A stretch of DNA of 64,000 bases, from NCBI RefSeq assembly GCF_000155735.2, contig NC_020908.1:439001-503000 (forward strand), written 5' to 3'. This stretch comes from Octadecabacter arcticus 238 (GTDB lineage Bacteria > Pseudomonadota > Alphaproteobacteria > Rhodobacterales > Rhodobacteraceae). The notes under the pieces were generated by a model that made no database searches, was not told the DNA's origin, and worked only from the letters and a program-made list of their open reading frames with translations. Shown here one piece after another: positions 25,574 to 34,566 of the stretch. The stretch's first letter is position 1, and each line of letters opens with the position of its first letter. Made by a program: the position numbers and the translations under genes.

Positions 25574-27114
25574 CAGGCGGACTCCCCATCTGTGACACCC
25601 GCCATCAGCAGGCCCAGCTCTTTTTCATTGGTATTTTCGGGCAGGCGTTCGCCCATGATCTTTCCGTCAAACATCACGGCAATCCGATCACTCAGCCCCA
25701 TAATTTCGTCGAGTTCCACTGACACCAGCAGGATCGCCTTACCTGCATCGCGCAGGGCGACGATCTGTTGATGGATAAATTCGATTGCGCCGATATCGAC
25801 ACCCCGTGTCGGTTGTCCGACGAGCAATAAATCGGGGTCGCGTTCAATTTCGCGCGCGACGACAATTTTCTGCTGGTTGCCGCCAGAGAAATTCTTGGCC
25901 GACAGCAATGGATTGGCCGGACGCACATCAAAACGGTCCATTTTTCCCTGCGCATCGCGCAGGATCGCGGCGTTGTCCATCAGCAGCGCGTTGCGTTGGT
26001 ATTCAGGGTCATGATGATAGCCAAATGCGGTATTTTCCCACGCGCTAAAGTCCATGATCAGACCCTCGTTCTGGCGGTCTTCGGGCACGTGGGCGATGCC
26101 ATGCGCGCGCCGACTTTGGCCGTCTGAATGGGCACCTGTCAAATCCAGTGGCACGCCGTTGACCAAGATGTCGCCTGTCGCCTTTTCGTAACCGCCTAGA
26201 ACCTCAAGCAGTTCGGACTGTCCGTTGCCAGACACCCCAGCAATGCCAAGGATTTCACCGGCGCGGACGTTGAACGACACGCCCTTAAGACGATGCACAC
26301 CCTTTTCGTCGGTGATGTTGAGGTCACGCACTTCCAGTACGACGTCTTTGGGTTTTGCGGGCGTTTTATCGACCCGCAGCAAGACTTTCCGGCCCACCAT
26401 ACGTTCCGCAAGGTCGGCGGGGGTGGTTTCGGATGTCTTGACAGTCGAATCCATTTCACCGCGGCGCATGACGCTGACGGTATCGGTGATATCCATGATT
26501 TCGCGCAGTTTATGGGTAATCAAGATGATGGTTTTGCCCTCGGCCTTCAGGCGGCCAAGGATGCGGAACAACTGGTCGGCCTCCGGTGGGGTCAAAACGC
26601 CGGTCGGTTCGTCCAAAATGAGGATATCAGCTTGGCGATAGAGAGCCTTTAAAATCTCAACCCGTTGCTGCATGCCGACGCCAAGATCCTCGATGATCGC
26701 ATCAGGATCGACGTGAAGTTCGTATTCTTTCGCGAGGCTTTTGAGCTGCTTGCGGGCCTTGGCGAGGGATGGCCGCAAGAGCGCACCGTCTTCGGCCCCA
26801 AGGACAACGTTTTCCAACACGCTGAAATTCTGCACCAGTTTGAAGTGTTGGAACACCATCCCGATTCCGGCAGCAATTGCCGCCTGACTGTCAGGAATTT
26901 GGGTCTTTTGGCCCGCGATAAAAATCTCACCCGCGTCGGCCTTGTAGAACCCGTAAAGGATCGACATCAGCGTTGATTTGCCCGCGCCATTTTCGCCGAT
27001 GATACCGTGGATCGTTCCCGGCATGACCCGAATAGAAATGTCCTTGTTGGCCTGCACTGGCCCAAAAGCCTTGGAGATTCCGATAAGTTCAATGGCGGGG
27101 GATATATCACTCAT
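25573..27114 (-). CDS. nucleoside-type ABC transporter ATP-binding protein (two ABC domains)
   Basis: A 513-residue tandem ATPase. Domain 1 has Walker A G-E-N-G-A-G-K-S-T (about residue 40), the family's unusual signature L-G-V-G-M-Q-Q-R and Walker B I-L-I-L-D-E-P-T. Domain 2 has the degenerate P-loop G-V-S-G-N-G-Q-S-E, signature F-S-G-G-N-Q-Q-K and the L-L-V-G-Q-P-T-R-G-V-D box. The strong/weak domain layout is normal for ribose/nucleoside-type importers. It overlaps both neighbours, so the operon is tightly coupled. Confidence 0.95.
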   Translation of the reverse strand: MSDISPAIELIGISKAFGPVQANKDISIRVMPGTIHGIIGENGAGKSTLMSILYGFYKADAGEIFIAGQKTQIPDSQAAIAAGIGMVFQHFKLVQNFSVLENVVLGAEDGALLRPSLAKARKQLKSLAKEYELHVDPDAIIEDLGVGMQQRVEILKALYRQADILILDEPTGVLTPPEADQLFRILGRLKAEGKTIILITHKLREIMDITDTVSVMRRGEMDSTVKTSETTPADLAERMVGRKVLLRVDKTPAKPKDVVLEVRDLNITDEKGVHRLKGVSFNVRAGEILGIAGVSGNGQSELLEVLGGYEKATGDILVNGVPLDLTGAHSDGQSRRAHGIAHVPEDRQNEGLIMDFSAWENTAFGYHHDPEYQRNALLMDNAAILRDAQGKMDRFDVRPANPLLSAKNFSGGNQQKIVVAREIERDPDLLLVGQPTRGVDIGAIEFIHQQIVALRDAGKAILLVSVELDEIMGLSDRIAVMFDGKIMGERLPENTNEKELGLLMAGVTDGESA

Positions 27115-27461
27115 GAATCGGCTCCTGTGCCGACAAACCCGACCATGCGGGTAATTTTGTCGCCGTCATGGTCAATAAAATACTTGCCCGTCTGTTCCAT
27201 GCCGTCGGCCATTCGAAACGCGATTGTCGCACGTTCACAGGCGCCGCGCAGGTCGGTTTTTACGACGACGACCGATGCACCGACGGCCATGCGTGCAAAG
27301 TTGCCCACGTAGTCCGCAATAGCCGCATCACCGGTCAAAATGCCCTGCGAACGTGGGTCATCATAGGTGCATCCGTCTGTTACCACGTCGCGAATTATCG
27401 CCAAACGTGCGGCGTCATCCGCCTTGCTCCAAGCGCTGAAAAACGTGTCTGTCGCTGTCAT
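27111..27461 (-). CDS. NTF2/SnoaL-like small protein in the nucleoside transport operon
   Basis: This 116-residue protein starts at M-T-A-T-D-T-F-F-S with GGGGGA upstream. It has an NTF2-like alpha+beta cone pattern: a helical start (FFSAWSKADDAARLAIIRDVV), then C-T-Y-D-D-P-R and a strand-rich second half. Its stop overlaps the ATPase start (ATGA). Members bind or isomerise small ligands. Placement between binding protein and ATPase hints at a role in nucleoside or base handling, but no catalytic set is clear. Confidence 0.72.
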   Translation of the reverse strand: MTATDTFFSAWSKADDAARLAIIRDVVTDGCTYDDPRSQGILTGDAAIADYVGNFARMAVGASVVVVKTDLRGACERATIAFRMADGMEQTGKYFIDHDGDKITRMVGFVGTGADS

Positions 27462-27484
27462 CAATCCATCCCCCGTATAGTGCA

Positions 27485-27516
27485 AGGGGCCGCGCCGATG
27501 TATCAGCGAGGCCCCT
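27485..27516 (-). promoter_or_regulatory. intercistronic hairpin after the BMP binding-protein gene
   Basis: AGGGGCC (27485-27491) pairs with GGCCCCT (27510-27516), and the interior CGCCGAT/ATCAGCG extends the stem with one mismatch. There is no T-tract on the minus strand. It lies between the stop of the binding-protein gene (27542) and the NTF2-like start (27461). Such hairpins usually stabilise the upstream message or partly terminate transcription, so that binding protein outnumbers membrane components. Confidence 0.6.
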
Positions 27517-27541
27517 AACGTCGTGTCGTTAACCGCCAGTC

Positions 27542-28555
27542 TTAGAATTCAAGTGCTGGGCAAGTTTCGTCGGACATGTAGTCATGGACCACTAAAGTGC
27601 CCGCGACCATTTCAGCGGAGGCCGCATCAACAGCTGCCTTCATCTCGTCGGACACAAGCTCTGCGTTGAATTCGTCCAGCGAATAGCCGACTGCGCCGTT
27701 TTCAACGCCAAGAATGAAGATACCAGCTTCCAGATCACCGTCGTTGGAGAACGAATCGTACACGACGGTATCAACGCGCTTGAGCATGGATGTCAGGACC
27801 TGACCGGGGTGCAGGTAGTTCTGGTTGGCGTCCACACCGATGGACAGGATGCCCTCATCGGCAGCCGTTTGCAAAACACCAACGCCAGTGCCGCCAGCAG
27901 CGGCGAACACAACGTCAGACCCTTGACTGATCTGTGCCAGCGTCAATTCAGAACCTTTGACGGGGTCATTCCAAGCAGCAGGCGTTGTGCCTGTCATGTT
28001 GGAGATGACTGTTGCGTCAGGGTTGGCAGCCATTGCGCCTTGGGCATAGCCACAGGCAAAACGACGGATCAGTGGGATGTCCATGCCGCCGACGAATGAA
28101 ACGACGCCAGTTTCGGACGCGGTCGCTGCCATCATACCAACAAGGTAGGACCCTTCCTGTTCCTTAAAGCCGATTGCGCGGACGTTCGGCAAATCGATCC
28201 AAGACACGTCAATGACGACGAAATCTGTGTCAGGATAATCGGGCGCCGAAGCTTCTAGCGCGGTTGCCCACGAAAAACCGGCCATGACGATCGGGCTGTT
28301 GCCATCTTCGGCGAAGCGACGGATCGCCTGTTCGCGCTGTGCGTCGGATGTGATTTCGAATTCAGCGAATTCGGCTTCGTTTTCTTCGGCCCAACGCTGT
28401 GCGCCGTTGAAGGCGGATTCGTTGAAAGATTTGTCGAACTTGCCACCCAGATCGTAGATGATCGCAGGGGTGGATGCATGGCCGTCAGCAAATGCAACGC
28501 CAGCCGTCAGAGCAAGCGCAGTGGTTGCGCTCAGGAATTTAGTCATAAGGGTCAT
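27542..28555 (-). CDS. BMP-family (PnrA-like) nucleoside-binding lipoprotein/periplasmic protein
   Basis: A 337-residue substrate-binding protein. The ATG at 28555 has GGGAGAG 5 bp upstream; longer in-frame readings lack one. The signal peptide ends near A-F-A-D-G-H. Family landmarks: I-Y-D-L-G-G-K-F-D-K-S-F-N-E near residue 35, F-V-G-G-M-D-I-P-L-I-R-R-F near 150 and A-A-G-G-T-G-V-G near 210. BMP proteins feed purine nucleosides to ABC importers, matching the permeases and PNP downstream. Confidence 0.93.
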   Translation of the reverse strand: MTLMTKFLSATTALALTAGVAFADGHASTPAIIYDLGGKFDKSFNESAFNGAQRWAEENEAEFAEFEITSDAQREQAIRRFAEDGNSPIVMAGFSWATALEASAPDYPDTDFVVIDVSWIDLPNVRAIGFKEQEGSYLVGMMAATASETGVVSFVGGMDIPLIRRFACGYAQGAMAANPDATVISNMTGTTPAAWNDPVKGSELTLAQISQGSDVVFAAAGGTGVGVLQTAADEGILSIGVDANQNYLHPGQVLTSMLKRVDTVVYDSFSNDGDLEAGIFILGVENGAVGYSLDEFNAELVSDEMKAAVDAASAEMVAGTLVVHDYMSDETCPALEF

Positions 28556-28717
28556 AAAACTCTCCCAAGTTGTTGTTGTAGGGCCGCGTATCCCAGCGGT
28601 TCCCGATCTTATACCCGCCATAGCAGCGAGCGTTATTTCGATCATGTCGCAAATTAGGCAATGTGGTGCCGGAAAGATCAACCGATTCTTATAGGTTAGG
28701 TGATTTGAGCCGCGTCT

Positions 28718-29131
28718 TTAAGCACCCGACGCAGGGGAAAGCACAGCTTTCATGCAGATCGCGGATGCGCCGTTCGCGTAGTAGTTGCAGCGCGTGCTGA
28801 ATTGCGCGAATCCGGCGCGGGCATAAAGCGCGAGGGCGGCGGCATTGTCATCCGCCACCTCTATGAAAACTGTTTCGATTTTTGCCCTAGCCAAAGCATC
28901 CAGCGCGCCGCGCAACATTGACCCAGCGTGACCGTGGCCTTGCGCGTCCGGATGGGTGGCGAGCGTCAAAATTTCCGCCTCAGGTTCTGCTAGCCGAAAA
29001 ACCGCAAAACAGGTATCGGTGCCGTGGATCAGGATTGTGGTGTCGCCCAAATAGCGTTCGAAATCCGCCGCAGGCCAGCCCTTGCCATCAAACGCCAACC
29101 TGTGGGTCTCTGCGAGGGCCGCGGCGATCAC
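28718..29131 (-). CDS. rimI: ribosomal-protein-alanine N-acetyltransferase-like GNAT
   Basis: A 137-residue GNAT acetyltransferase started at the GTG that overlaps the tsaB stop by four bases (GTGA). The acetyl-CoA-binding stretch is L-A-T-H-P-D-A-Q-G-H-G-H-A-G near residues 68-81, and A-L-A-L-Y-A-R-A-G-F is the conserved C-terminal helix-strand. RimI acetylates the N-terminus of ribosomal protein S18, and tsaB-rimI pairs are widespread. The acceptor loop is less typical than in E. coli RimI, so another N-terminal substrate is possible. Confidence 0.85.
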   Translation of the reverse strand: MIAAALAETHRLAFDGKGWPAADFERYLGDTTILIHGTDTCFAVFRLAEPEAEILTLATHPDAQGHGHAGSMLRGALDALARAKIETVFIEVADDNAAALALYARAGFAQFSTRCNYYANGASAICMKAVLSPASGA

Positions 29132-29838
29132 GGGAGTATGACCGGCGGTTTGTCGCGTGGCGGGGCGGCATCTGCGGGGCGCACATACAGCGGGGCGGGG
29201 CGTGTGCCATCCACTTGCCCTGCAAGCCATTTGTCAGTGGCGATGCGCACCATCGTTCCAGGGACTTCGTGGATCTCGCGTTCCATCGCCGGAATAGCCG
29301 AGCTCTGCGCGGTTCTGGCGTTCAGCATTGAAATATCGGCTGCGTGTTCGCCGATGACGTCTGTGACGCCCCGTAGATCAAGTGCTGGCTCTGTCTCAGA
29401 ACCGACAGCGATATGCTGGGGTGCGCGCGCTGCTTTGCCGCCGTCAAACACCTGAATGTAATTTGTGCCGCGCGGGGCAGGCAAGCTGACCAATTGCCCG
29501 TGCAGATCCGTCACGGAGTTTGGCCCGCGCATGATTTCAAAATTCGACACAGAAATAACCGGGATGCCAAGCCCCAGCGCCAATCCACGTGCCGCACTGA
29601 CAGCGATACGGATTCCGGTAAAATTACCGGGGCCGACACCGACGGCAATTGCATCCAGATCAGACCATGCGAAACCTTCTTGTTGCAGGACCTCTTCAAG
29701 CAGCCCCATCAACCGCTCGCCCTGACCACGCGACATATCTTCTTGGCGGGCTGCGATCTGACCATCACCCCACAACAAAGCGGCGGCGCAATGCGCCGCC
29801 GATGTGTCGAATGCTAGAATAGTTGGCTGAGCCTTCAT
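29128..29838 (-). CDS. tsaB: tRNA threonylcarbamoyladenosine biosynthesis protein TsaB
   Basis: A 236-residue ASKHA-fold protein that scaffolds TsaD and TsaE in making t6A37 of tRNAs. The N-terminal L-A-F-D-T-S-A-A-H-C-A-A-A-L and the signature V-G-V-G-P-G-N-F-T-G-I-R-I lie at about residues 65-78. Length is normal. It starts 18 bp after the nfu stop and overlaps rimI, so nfu-tsaB-rimI probably form one transcript. Confidence 0.93.
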   Translation of the reverse strand: MKAQPTILAFDTSAAHCAAALLWGDGQIAARQEDMSRGQGERLMGLLEEVLQQEGFAWSDLDAIAVGVGPGNFTGIRIAVSAARGLALGLGIPVISVSNFEIMRGPNSVTDLHGQLVSLPAPRGTNYIQVFDGGKAARAPQHIAVGSETEPALDLRGVTDVIGEHAADISMLNARTAQSSAIPAMEREIHEVPGTMVRIATDKWLAGQVDGTRPAPLYVRPADAAPPRDKPPVILP

Positions 29839-29856
29839 GAATCCTACGCCGCGCCG

Positions 29857-30417
29857 CTATGCGGCAACTGGGCGAACTTCGACCACTTCAGGAATGTAGT
29901 GGCGCAAGAGGTTTTCGATACCCATTTTCAGGGTCAATGTGGAAGACGGGCAGCCCGCGCATGCGCCTTGCATATGCAGATAAACCACACCGCGATCAAA
30001 GCCATGGAACGTGATGTCGCCGCCGTCTTGTGCCACAGCCGGGCGAACCCGTGTGTCTAGTAATTCTTTGATCTGGTTGACGATATCAGCGTCCTCGCCC
30101 GTGTGTTCGGCGTGACCTGATCCGGCCTGTTCGCCGGTCATCACCGCAGCGCCAGATTGGTAATGTTCCATCACTGCGCCCAGAATCGCTGGTTTGATGT
30201 GGTCCCATTCAACATCATCCGCTTTCGTCACGGTGATGAAATCGGTGCCAAAAAATACGCCAGTGACACCCTCAACACCGAATATGCGACCCGCGAGCGG
30301 GCTTTTGCCAGCGGCCTCAACGCTTGGGAAATCAGCTGTGCCGACTTCGAGCACGTTCTGGCCGGGCAAGAATTTCAATGTTGCGGGGTTCGGGGTAGAT
30401 TCTGTTTGGATAAACAT
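29857..30417 (-). CDS. NifU/Nfu-type Fe-S cluster scaffold protein
   Basis: A 186-residue protein. The N-terminal Nfu domain (residues 1-88, MFIQTESTPNPATLKFLPG) is followed by a linker and the C-terminal NifU domain (about 108-180). The cluster-binding C-A-G-C-P-S-S motif lies near residue 150. It carries and delivers [4Fe-4S] clusters to client enzymes; succinate dehydrogenase in this window is one possible client. It is the first gene of the nfu-tsaB-rimI run. Confidence 0.93.
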   Translation of the reverse strand: MFIQTESTPNPATLKFLPGQNVLEVGTADFPSVEAAGKSPLAGRIFGVEGVTGVFFGTDFITVTKADDVEWDHIKPAILGAVMEHYQSGAAVMTGEQAGSGHAEHTGEDADIVNQIKELLDTRVRPAVAQDGGDITFHGFDRGVVYLHMQGACAGCPSSTLTLKMGIENLLRHYIPEVVEVRPVAA

Positions 30418-30557
30418 GGCGGATAAAACCTTTTTTGTCAGGATTTATATATGCACTCGCAGCGGCGCAAAGTCAAGGTTTGGAATCGTTCTAAAATGCA
30501 AACGGTCCGCCCAATGGGCGACCCGCAGCAGGGAGGAAGAAGAGAACAGAGATCAGC

Positions 30558-30896
30558 TTAGTTATGTTGGCTGAAGTTGAGTACTTGTGTGTCCACAATG
30601 TTGCCGCCAACAGTCAAGACTGCAACAGCGTCGCCAAAGGATGGTGTGATTTCGACGTCAACATGCGGATTGCCACCGGCCGTAACCGCTTCGGTGCCAA
30701 GCAATTTACCGATTTGGCCATTGCGGTAGTCACGGATCTCAACAGTGCCGTTCGCTTCGGCAACAACCAGGCCGAGTTCAACTTCTGTGTTGCGCTCTTG
30801 TGATGGTGCAAAAGTGCTCAGGTAGCTGCCGTTAGCGGAAGCGATAGATGCGGAAGCTGCCATTACGACAGCTGCAAGTGTGATGGATTTGAACAT
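30558..30896 (-). CDS. small secreted protein of unknown function
   Basis: A 112-residue protein from M-F-K-S-I-T-L, with AAGGA upstream. The signal peptide ends near residue 22 (A-S-I-A-S-A|N). The mature part is a small beta-rich domain without cysteine that contains E-V-E-L-G-L-V-V and V-A-V-L-T-V-G-G-N-I. I recognise no family beyond generic roseobacter secreted hypotheticals. A long non-coding stretch precedes it, so it has its own promoter. Confidence 0.7.
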   Translation of the reverse strand: MFKSITLAAVVMAASASIASANGSYLSTFAPSQERNTEVELGLVVAEANGTVEIRDYRNGQIGKLLGTEAVTAGGNPHVDVEITPSFGDAVAVLTVGGNIVDTQVLNFSQHN

Positions 30897-30917
30897 GGTA
30901 GTTCCTTTTCTGCCCAT

Positions 30918-31432
30918 TTGGGGCGGTTTGTTTTGGCCTTACGTACCTTGTACGGGTTGGGCCGGTGATTTTTGTCGATGCGATGTGAACCGCGTTTCGA
31001 TGACTTGCATTTGGGCTTAGATTTGCTTGAATAAAACCCTGCCAGCGGTCACGATAATCTGAAGGTATTCTGACAGATCAAGGGCTTGACGACTGGCACC
31101 TGCCGCCAGTGGGACGGAAGCTAGTCAGGCGCGAACCGAACTCGGGTATTGTGGTGCGCAATCACACAGCTGGGATGTTTCAGTGGTTCACGCAGGTATC
31201 TTCCCGACACTGCGCGCACGTTAATGTGAGCGTGAAAAATTTCACGCCGCTCTTCACCGAGTGAGAATTATGTCATGAATTCAAAAGGAAATGCGACGGG
31301 AGGCACACAGACGAGTTGCGCCACGCAAGCTGAAGAACGCTGCATCAACCGTCAAGTAATGTTCGGATTAGAATAATGGGTCAGTCCGTGAGGGAGCCCA
31401 GATGTCAAATCAGATTTTATAGGGCAGATCGT
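30918..31432. other. 515-bp region with no recognisable gene
   Basis: No frame longer than about 60 codons with coding character was seen on either strand. The stretch holds an 8-bp inverted repeat GCGTGAAA-AA-TTTCACGC (31230-31247), a small hairpin CTGGC...GCCAG (31093-31109) and a G-C rich middle. It probably carries the promoter of the secreted-protein gene. It could encode a small RNA, but nothing matches a family that I know. Confidence 0.5.
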
Positions 31433-31888
31433 TTAGGTGATTGCCTCAAGGCGTTCTTTTGACATATCACCGGGCACGATCGTCATAGGGATCGGCAAAG
31501 TGCCGGCCTGTTTGATCATCGCAGTGATCAGTGGACCAGGGCCTTTTTTGTCCGTCGCTGCACCCAGCACCAACAAGCCGACTTCTTTGTCTTCTTCAAT
31601 CTGCGCCAGGATTTCGGTTACTGGCACGCCCTCGCGGATGATCAATTCGGGATCGACGTTTTGCTTGTCGCGCATCCACTTGGCAAAGACTTCGAAATGC
31701 ACCTCTATGCGTTCGCGGGTTTCCGCACGCATAACCTCAGCGACACCAATCCAGTGATTGAATTCATCTGGCGGAATGACCGACAGCACGGCAACACCGC
31801 CGCCGGATTTGGCCGCCCGCATTGCAGCAAACCGCATCGCGTTCAGGCATTCACGGCTGTCATCTAGGATCACGAGGAACTTGCGCAT
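31433..31888 (-). CDS. universal stress protein (UspA family)
   Basis: A 151-residue Usp domain protein. The start at M-R-K-F-L-V-I-L-D-D has GGGAG upstream. The nucleotide-binding aspartate region L-D-D-S-R-E-C is at the N-terminus. The usual G-x2-G-x9-G-S/T loop is only loosely kept (L-G-A-A-T-D-K-K-G-P-G-P), so it may be a variant with altered ATP binding. Cytoplasmic and transcribed alone. Confidence 0.87.
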   Translation of the reverse strand: MRKFLVILDDSRECLNAMRFAAMRAAKSGGGVAVLSVIPPDEFNHWIGVAEVMRAETRERIEVHFEVFAKWMRDKQNVDPELIIREGVPVTEILAQIEEDKEVGLLVLGAATDKKGPGPLITAMIKQAGTLPIPMTIVPGDMSKERLEAIT

Positions 31889-32041
31889 TTTTGTCTCCCT
31901 TAGTATCGCGATTGTGACGGAGAGCCGCCACCCGTGCAATCCATAACTACGCAAATTGCAAAACTGGTCGCGCGCAGTCTTTGGCGCGGGGTGGACCAAA
32001 CAGGATCAACCGTTGCGACGCAGATATTGATGAATGCGGCT

Positions 32042-32530
32042 TTAATCGCCAGCCAAAAGCGCGGCGAGGTCGAACGGTTTATTCACCATTTTGAGGCCGC
32101 CGTCAGCGTCGCGGGGCCAGACCGCAGGGTCGCGATCAATATAAAGTTCGACGCCGTTTTGATCCGGGTCGCGCAGATAAAGCGCCTCGCTTACGCCGTG
32201 ATCGGCGGCCCCGTCGATTTGTATTCCTGCAGCGACCACGCGTGCCGCGACCTGCGCCAAGGCTGTGCGGTCGGGATATAGAAAAGCACTGTGAAACAAT
32301 CCCGTGTGCCCAGCCGGTGGTGGCGTACCGCCTGCGCTGTCCCACGTGTTCAGCCCGATATGATGATGGTATCCGCCAGCCCCCAAAAACGCAGCCTCTG
32401 CGCCGTAGCGTTGCGTGACGTCGAAACCAAGAATGTCGCAATAAAAGGCGATGGATCTGTCCAGATCCGCGACCCGAAGATGCACGTGCCCGACGCGGGC
32501 GCCCGAGTTTGATTTAGTAGTCAATGTCAT
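32042..32530 (-). CDS. VOC (glyoxalase/extradiol dioxygenase) family protein
   Basis: A 162-residue protein started at M-T-L-T-T-K-S-N behind AAAGGAA. It has the first metal-ligand strand V-G-H-V-H-L-R-V-A-D-L-D near residue 13 and the histidine-rich Y-H-H-H-I-G-L-N-T-W near residue 55. The last ligand region is G-V-E-L-Y-I-D-R near 128. These are the features of catechol 2,3-dioxygenase-like VOC proteins. Substrate unknown. Confidence 0.85.
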   Translation of the reverse strand: MTLTTKSNSGARVGHVHLRVADLDRSIAFYCDILGFDVTQRYGAEAAFLGAGGYHHHIGLNTWDSAGGTPPPAGHTGLFHSAFLYPDRTALAQVAARVVAAGIQIDGAADHGVSEALYLRDPDQNGVELYIDRDPAVWPRDADGGLKMVNKPFDLAALLAGD

Positions 32531-32648
32531 GTTGTTTCCTTTCAGCATGACTCTATCTGCGCGCACGGCCGCACAAAACTATCCGCTTGGCACAGTTAAG
32601 GTGCATCAATGCACTGATATTATCGGGCTGAAACGGGTCGCACGTCTT

Positions 32649-33668
32649 TTACGCCCGCAAAAGACCGACGATATCGTAGGTTTTTTCTAGGATTGGCGTC
32701 GCGATCTCGCGGGCTTTTTGCGCGCCTCGCGCCAGTTTGCGGTCAATTTCGGCCGGATCGTTCATCAGGCGCTTCATCTCATCTGAAATAGGCGCGAGTT
32801 TTGCCACAGCCAAATCCGCAAGCGCAGGTTTGAACGTGCCCCAGCCCGCTCCCGGATATTGCGCAATCACTTGTTCGGGCGACATGTTCGCCAAACCTGC
32901 ATAAATATCCACAAGGTTTTTGGCTTCTGGGCGTCCCACAAGACCGTCAACTGTTTCGGGCAAGCCTTCGGGATCGGTCTTTGCCTTCTTGAATTTCTTG
33001 GCGATGGTGTCGGCATCATCGAGCATGTTGATGCGTTCCATGTCAGAATCGCCCGACTTTGACATCTTCTTGGTGCCGTCGCGCAGGTTCATCACCCGCG
33101 TTCCCGGGCCTTCTATCACGGCTTCGGTTAGCGGAAAAAACTCCACCCCGAAATCGTTGTTAAACTTGGCCGCGATGTCACGTGTCAGTTCAACATGCTG
33201 TTTTTGGTCTTCGCCCACCGGCACGTGGGTGGCGTGATACATCAGGATATCGGCTGCCATCAGGGATGGATACGCGTACAGGCCAAGCGACGCTTTTTCA
33301 GCATTTTTGCCCGCTTTGTCTTTGAATTGGGTCATCCGATTCATCCAGCCGACCCGCGCCACGCAGTTGAAAATCCACGCCAGTTGCGCATGTTCTGGCA
33401 CTTGGGATTGATTGAACAGAATGGAATTTTCCGGATCAATACCGGACGCCAACATGCCGGCCGCAATTTCGCGCGTCCCAGCTTTTAGGGCGGCAGGGTC
33501 CTGCCAGACCGTAATGGCGTGCAAATCAACGGCGCAATAGATGTTTTCCATGTCGGGCGACTGCATATCGACCCAGCGTTTGATCGCGCCGAGGTAATTG
33601 CCCAACGTCAGACCACCAGACGGTTTGATGCCGGAAAAAACGCGCGGGGTGAAAGTAGTCTCTGACAT
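32649..33668 (-). CDS. trpS: tryptophan--tRNA ligase
   Basis: A 339-residue class I aminoacyl-tRNA synthetase. The start at M-S-E-T-T-F-T-P gives the usual N-terminus; an ATG 9 bp upstream is possible. The HIGH-type motif is T-L-G-N ([13 protein letters not shown]) near residue 20 and the K-M-S-K-S loop is at about 200. It charges tRNA-Trp. It is divergent from the rhomboid-like gene and the only visible copy here. Confidence 0.96.
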   Translation of the reverse strand: MSETTFTPRVFSGIKPSGGLTLGNYLGAIKRWVDMQSPDMENIYCAVDLHAITVWQDPAALKAGTREIAAGMLASGIDPENSILFNQSQVPEHAQLAWIFNCVARVGWMNRMTQFKDKAGKNAEKASLGLYAYPSLMAADILMYHATHVPVGEDQKQHVELTRDIAAKFNNDFGVEFFPLTEAVIEGPGTRVMNLRDGTKKMSKSGDSDMERINMLDDADTIAKKFKKAKTDPEGLPETVDGLVGRPEAKNLVDIYAGLANMSPEQVIAQYPGAGWGTFKPALADLAVAKLAPISDEMKRLMNDPAEIDRKLARGAQKAREIATPILEKTYDIVGLLRA

Positions 33669-33750
33669 AGCGGACATTCCAAAGCTGGATTAACGGATGA
33701 CTCTCGCTTACCCATGCCCCCACACGCCGTCAACCGAATGGACCACCGCT

Positions 33751-34455
33751 ATGAAAGACCAAGGACACGACACCGACGCGATTGAAAGCCCGTTTAACGC
33801 GATACCACTGGCGCCTTTGGTGCTCGTTCTTATCATCGCCGCCATCGAATTGACTCTGACGGCCGCTGCCAATGGCTGGGTCGGCGGGGCGCAGGGCGTG
33901 GGCTGGCGGTCGGGCGCTTTTCAGGATTATGCCTTTGCACCGGCCGTCATGACCGAGGTTTTTGAACGCGGACGCGGCAGCTTTGATCTGTGGAAACGCT
34001 TTGTGACCTATGCCTTTGTCCACGCCTCGTTCACCCACGCGCTGTGGGTTTGTGTGCTTCTGCTGGCCCTTGGAAAGTTCGTCGGGGAGATTTTTCGCCC
34101 GCTGTCATTCCTCATCCTGTTTCTCACGTCCACGTTTTTTGGAGCGATGATTTACGGCGCTGTGTCCTGGCAAAACACGCCTTTGATCGGCGCATATCCC
34201 GGGGTTTATGGCCTGATTGGGGCCTATACCTATCTGATGTGGCTCGCGCTGGAACGCATGGGCGACAATCAACTTAAGGCGTTCCAGCTGATCGGTATTC
34301 TGCTTGGTATCATGTTGGTCTATTCCATGCTGTTCGGATCCTCACCGACGTGGATTGCCGAGGTTTCAGGCTTTCTGATCGGGCTGTTTATCGCGCCGCT
34401 TCTTGCGCCCGGTGGCTGGTCGGCCTTTCTCAATCGTATTCGTAAAAGGGCCTGA
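33751..34455 (+). CDS. rhomboid-family membrane protein, apparently catalytically dead
   Basis: A 234-residue protein with about six hydrophobic helices and the rhomboid fold landmark F-V-H-A-S-F-T-H-A-L-W-V-C (loop 1/helix 2, normally H-x-x-x-H). The active-site Ser loop that should read G-x-S-G is G-A-Y-P-G-V-Y-G. The helix-6 His region reads E-V-S-G-F-L-I-G-L without His. Both members of the Ser-His dyad therefore seem to be missing. It may be an iRhom/derlin-like binding protein. The start at 33751 is uncertain, since an in-frame ATG at 33697 exists. Confidence 0.75.
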   Translation: MKDQGHDTDAIESPFNAIPLAPLVLVLIIAAIELTLTAAANGWVGGAQGVGWRSGAFQDYAFAPAVMTEVFERGRGSFDLWKRFVTYAFVHASFTHALWVCVLLLALGKFVGEIFRPLSFLILFLTSTFFGAMIYGAVSWQNTPLIGAYPGVYGLIGAYTYLMWLALERMGDNQLKAFQLIGILLGIMLVYSMLFGSSPTWIAEVSGFLIGLFIAPLLAPGGWSAFLNRIRKRA

Positions 34456-34566
34456 TGGTGGGTGGGGCGATTGCCTCCTCATACAGTACACGATCTTGAC
34501 GAACGCCGAAGGGGGCGTAATTAAAAGCGCTTCCAGCTTCTTTGACTTAAAAATACCCGAAATCTA

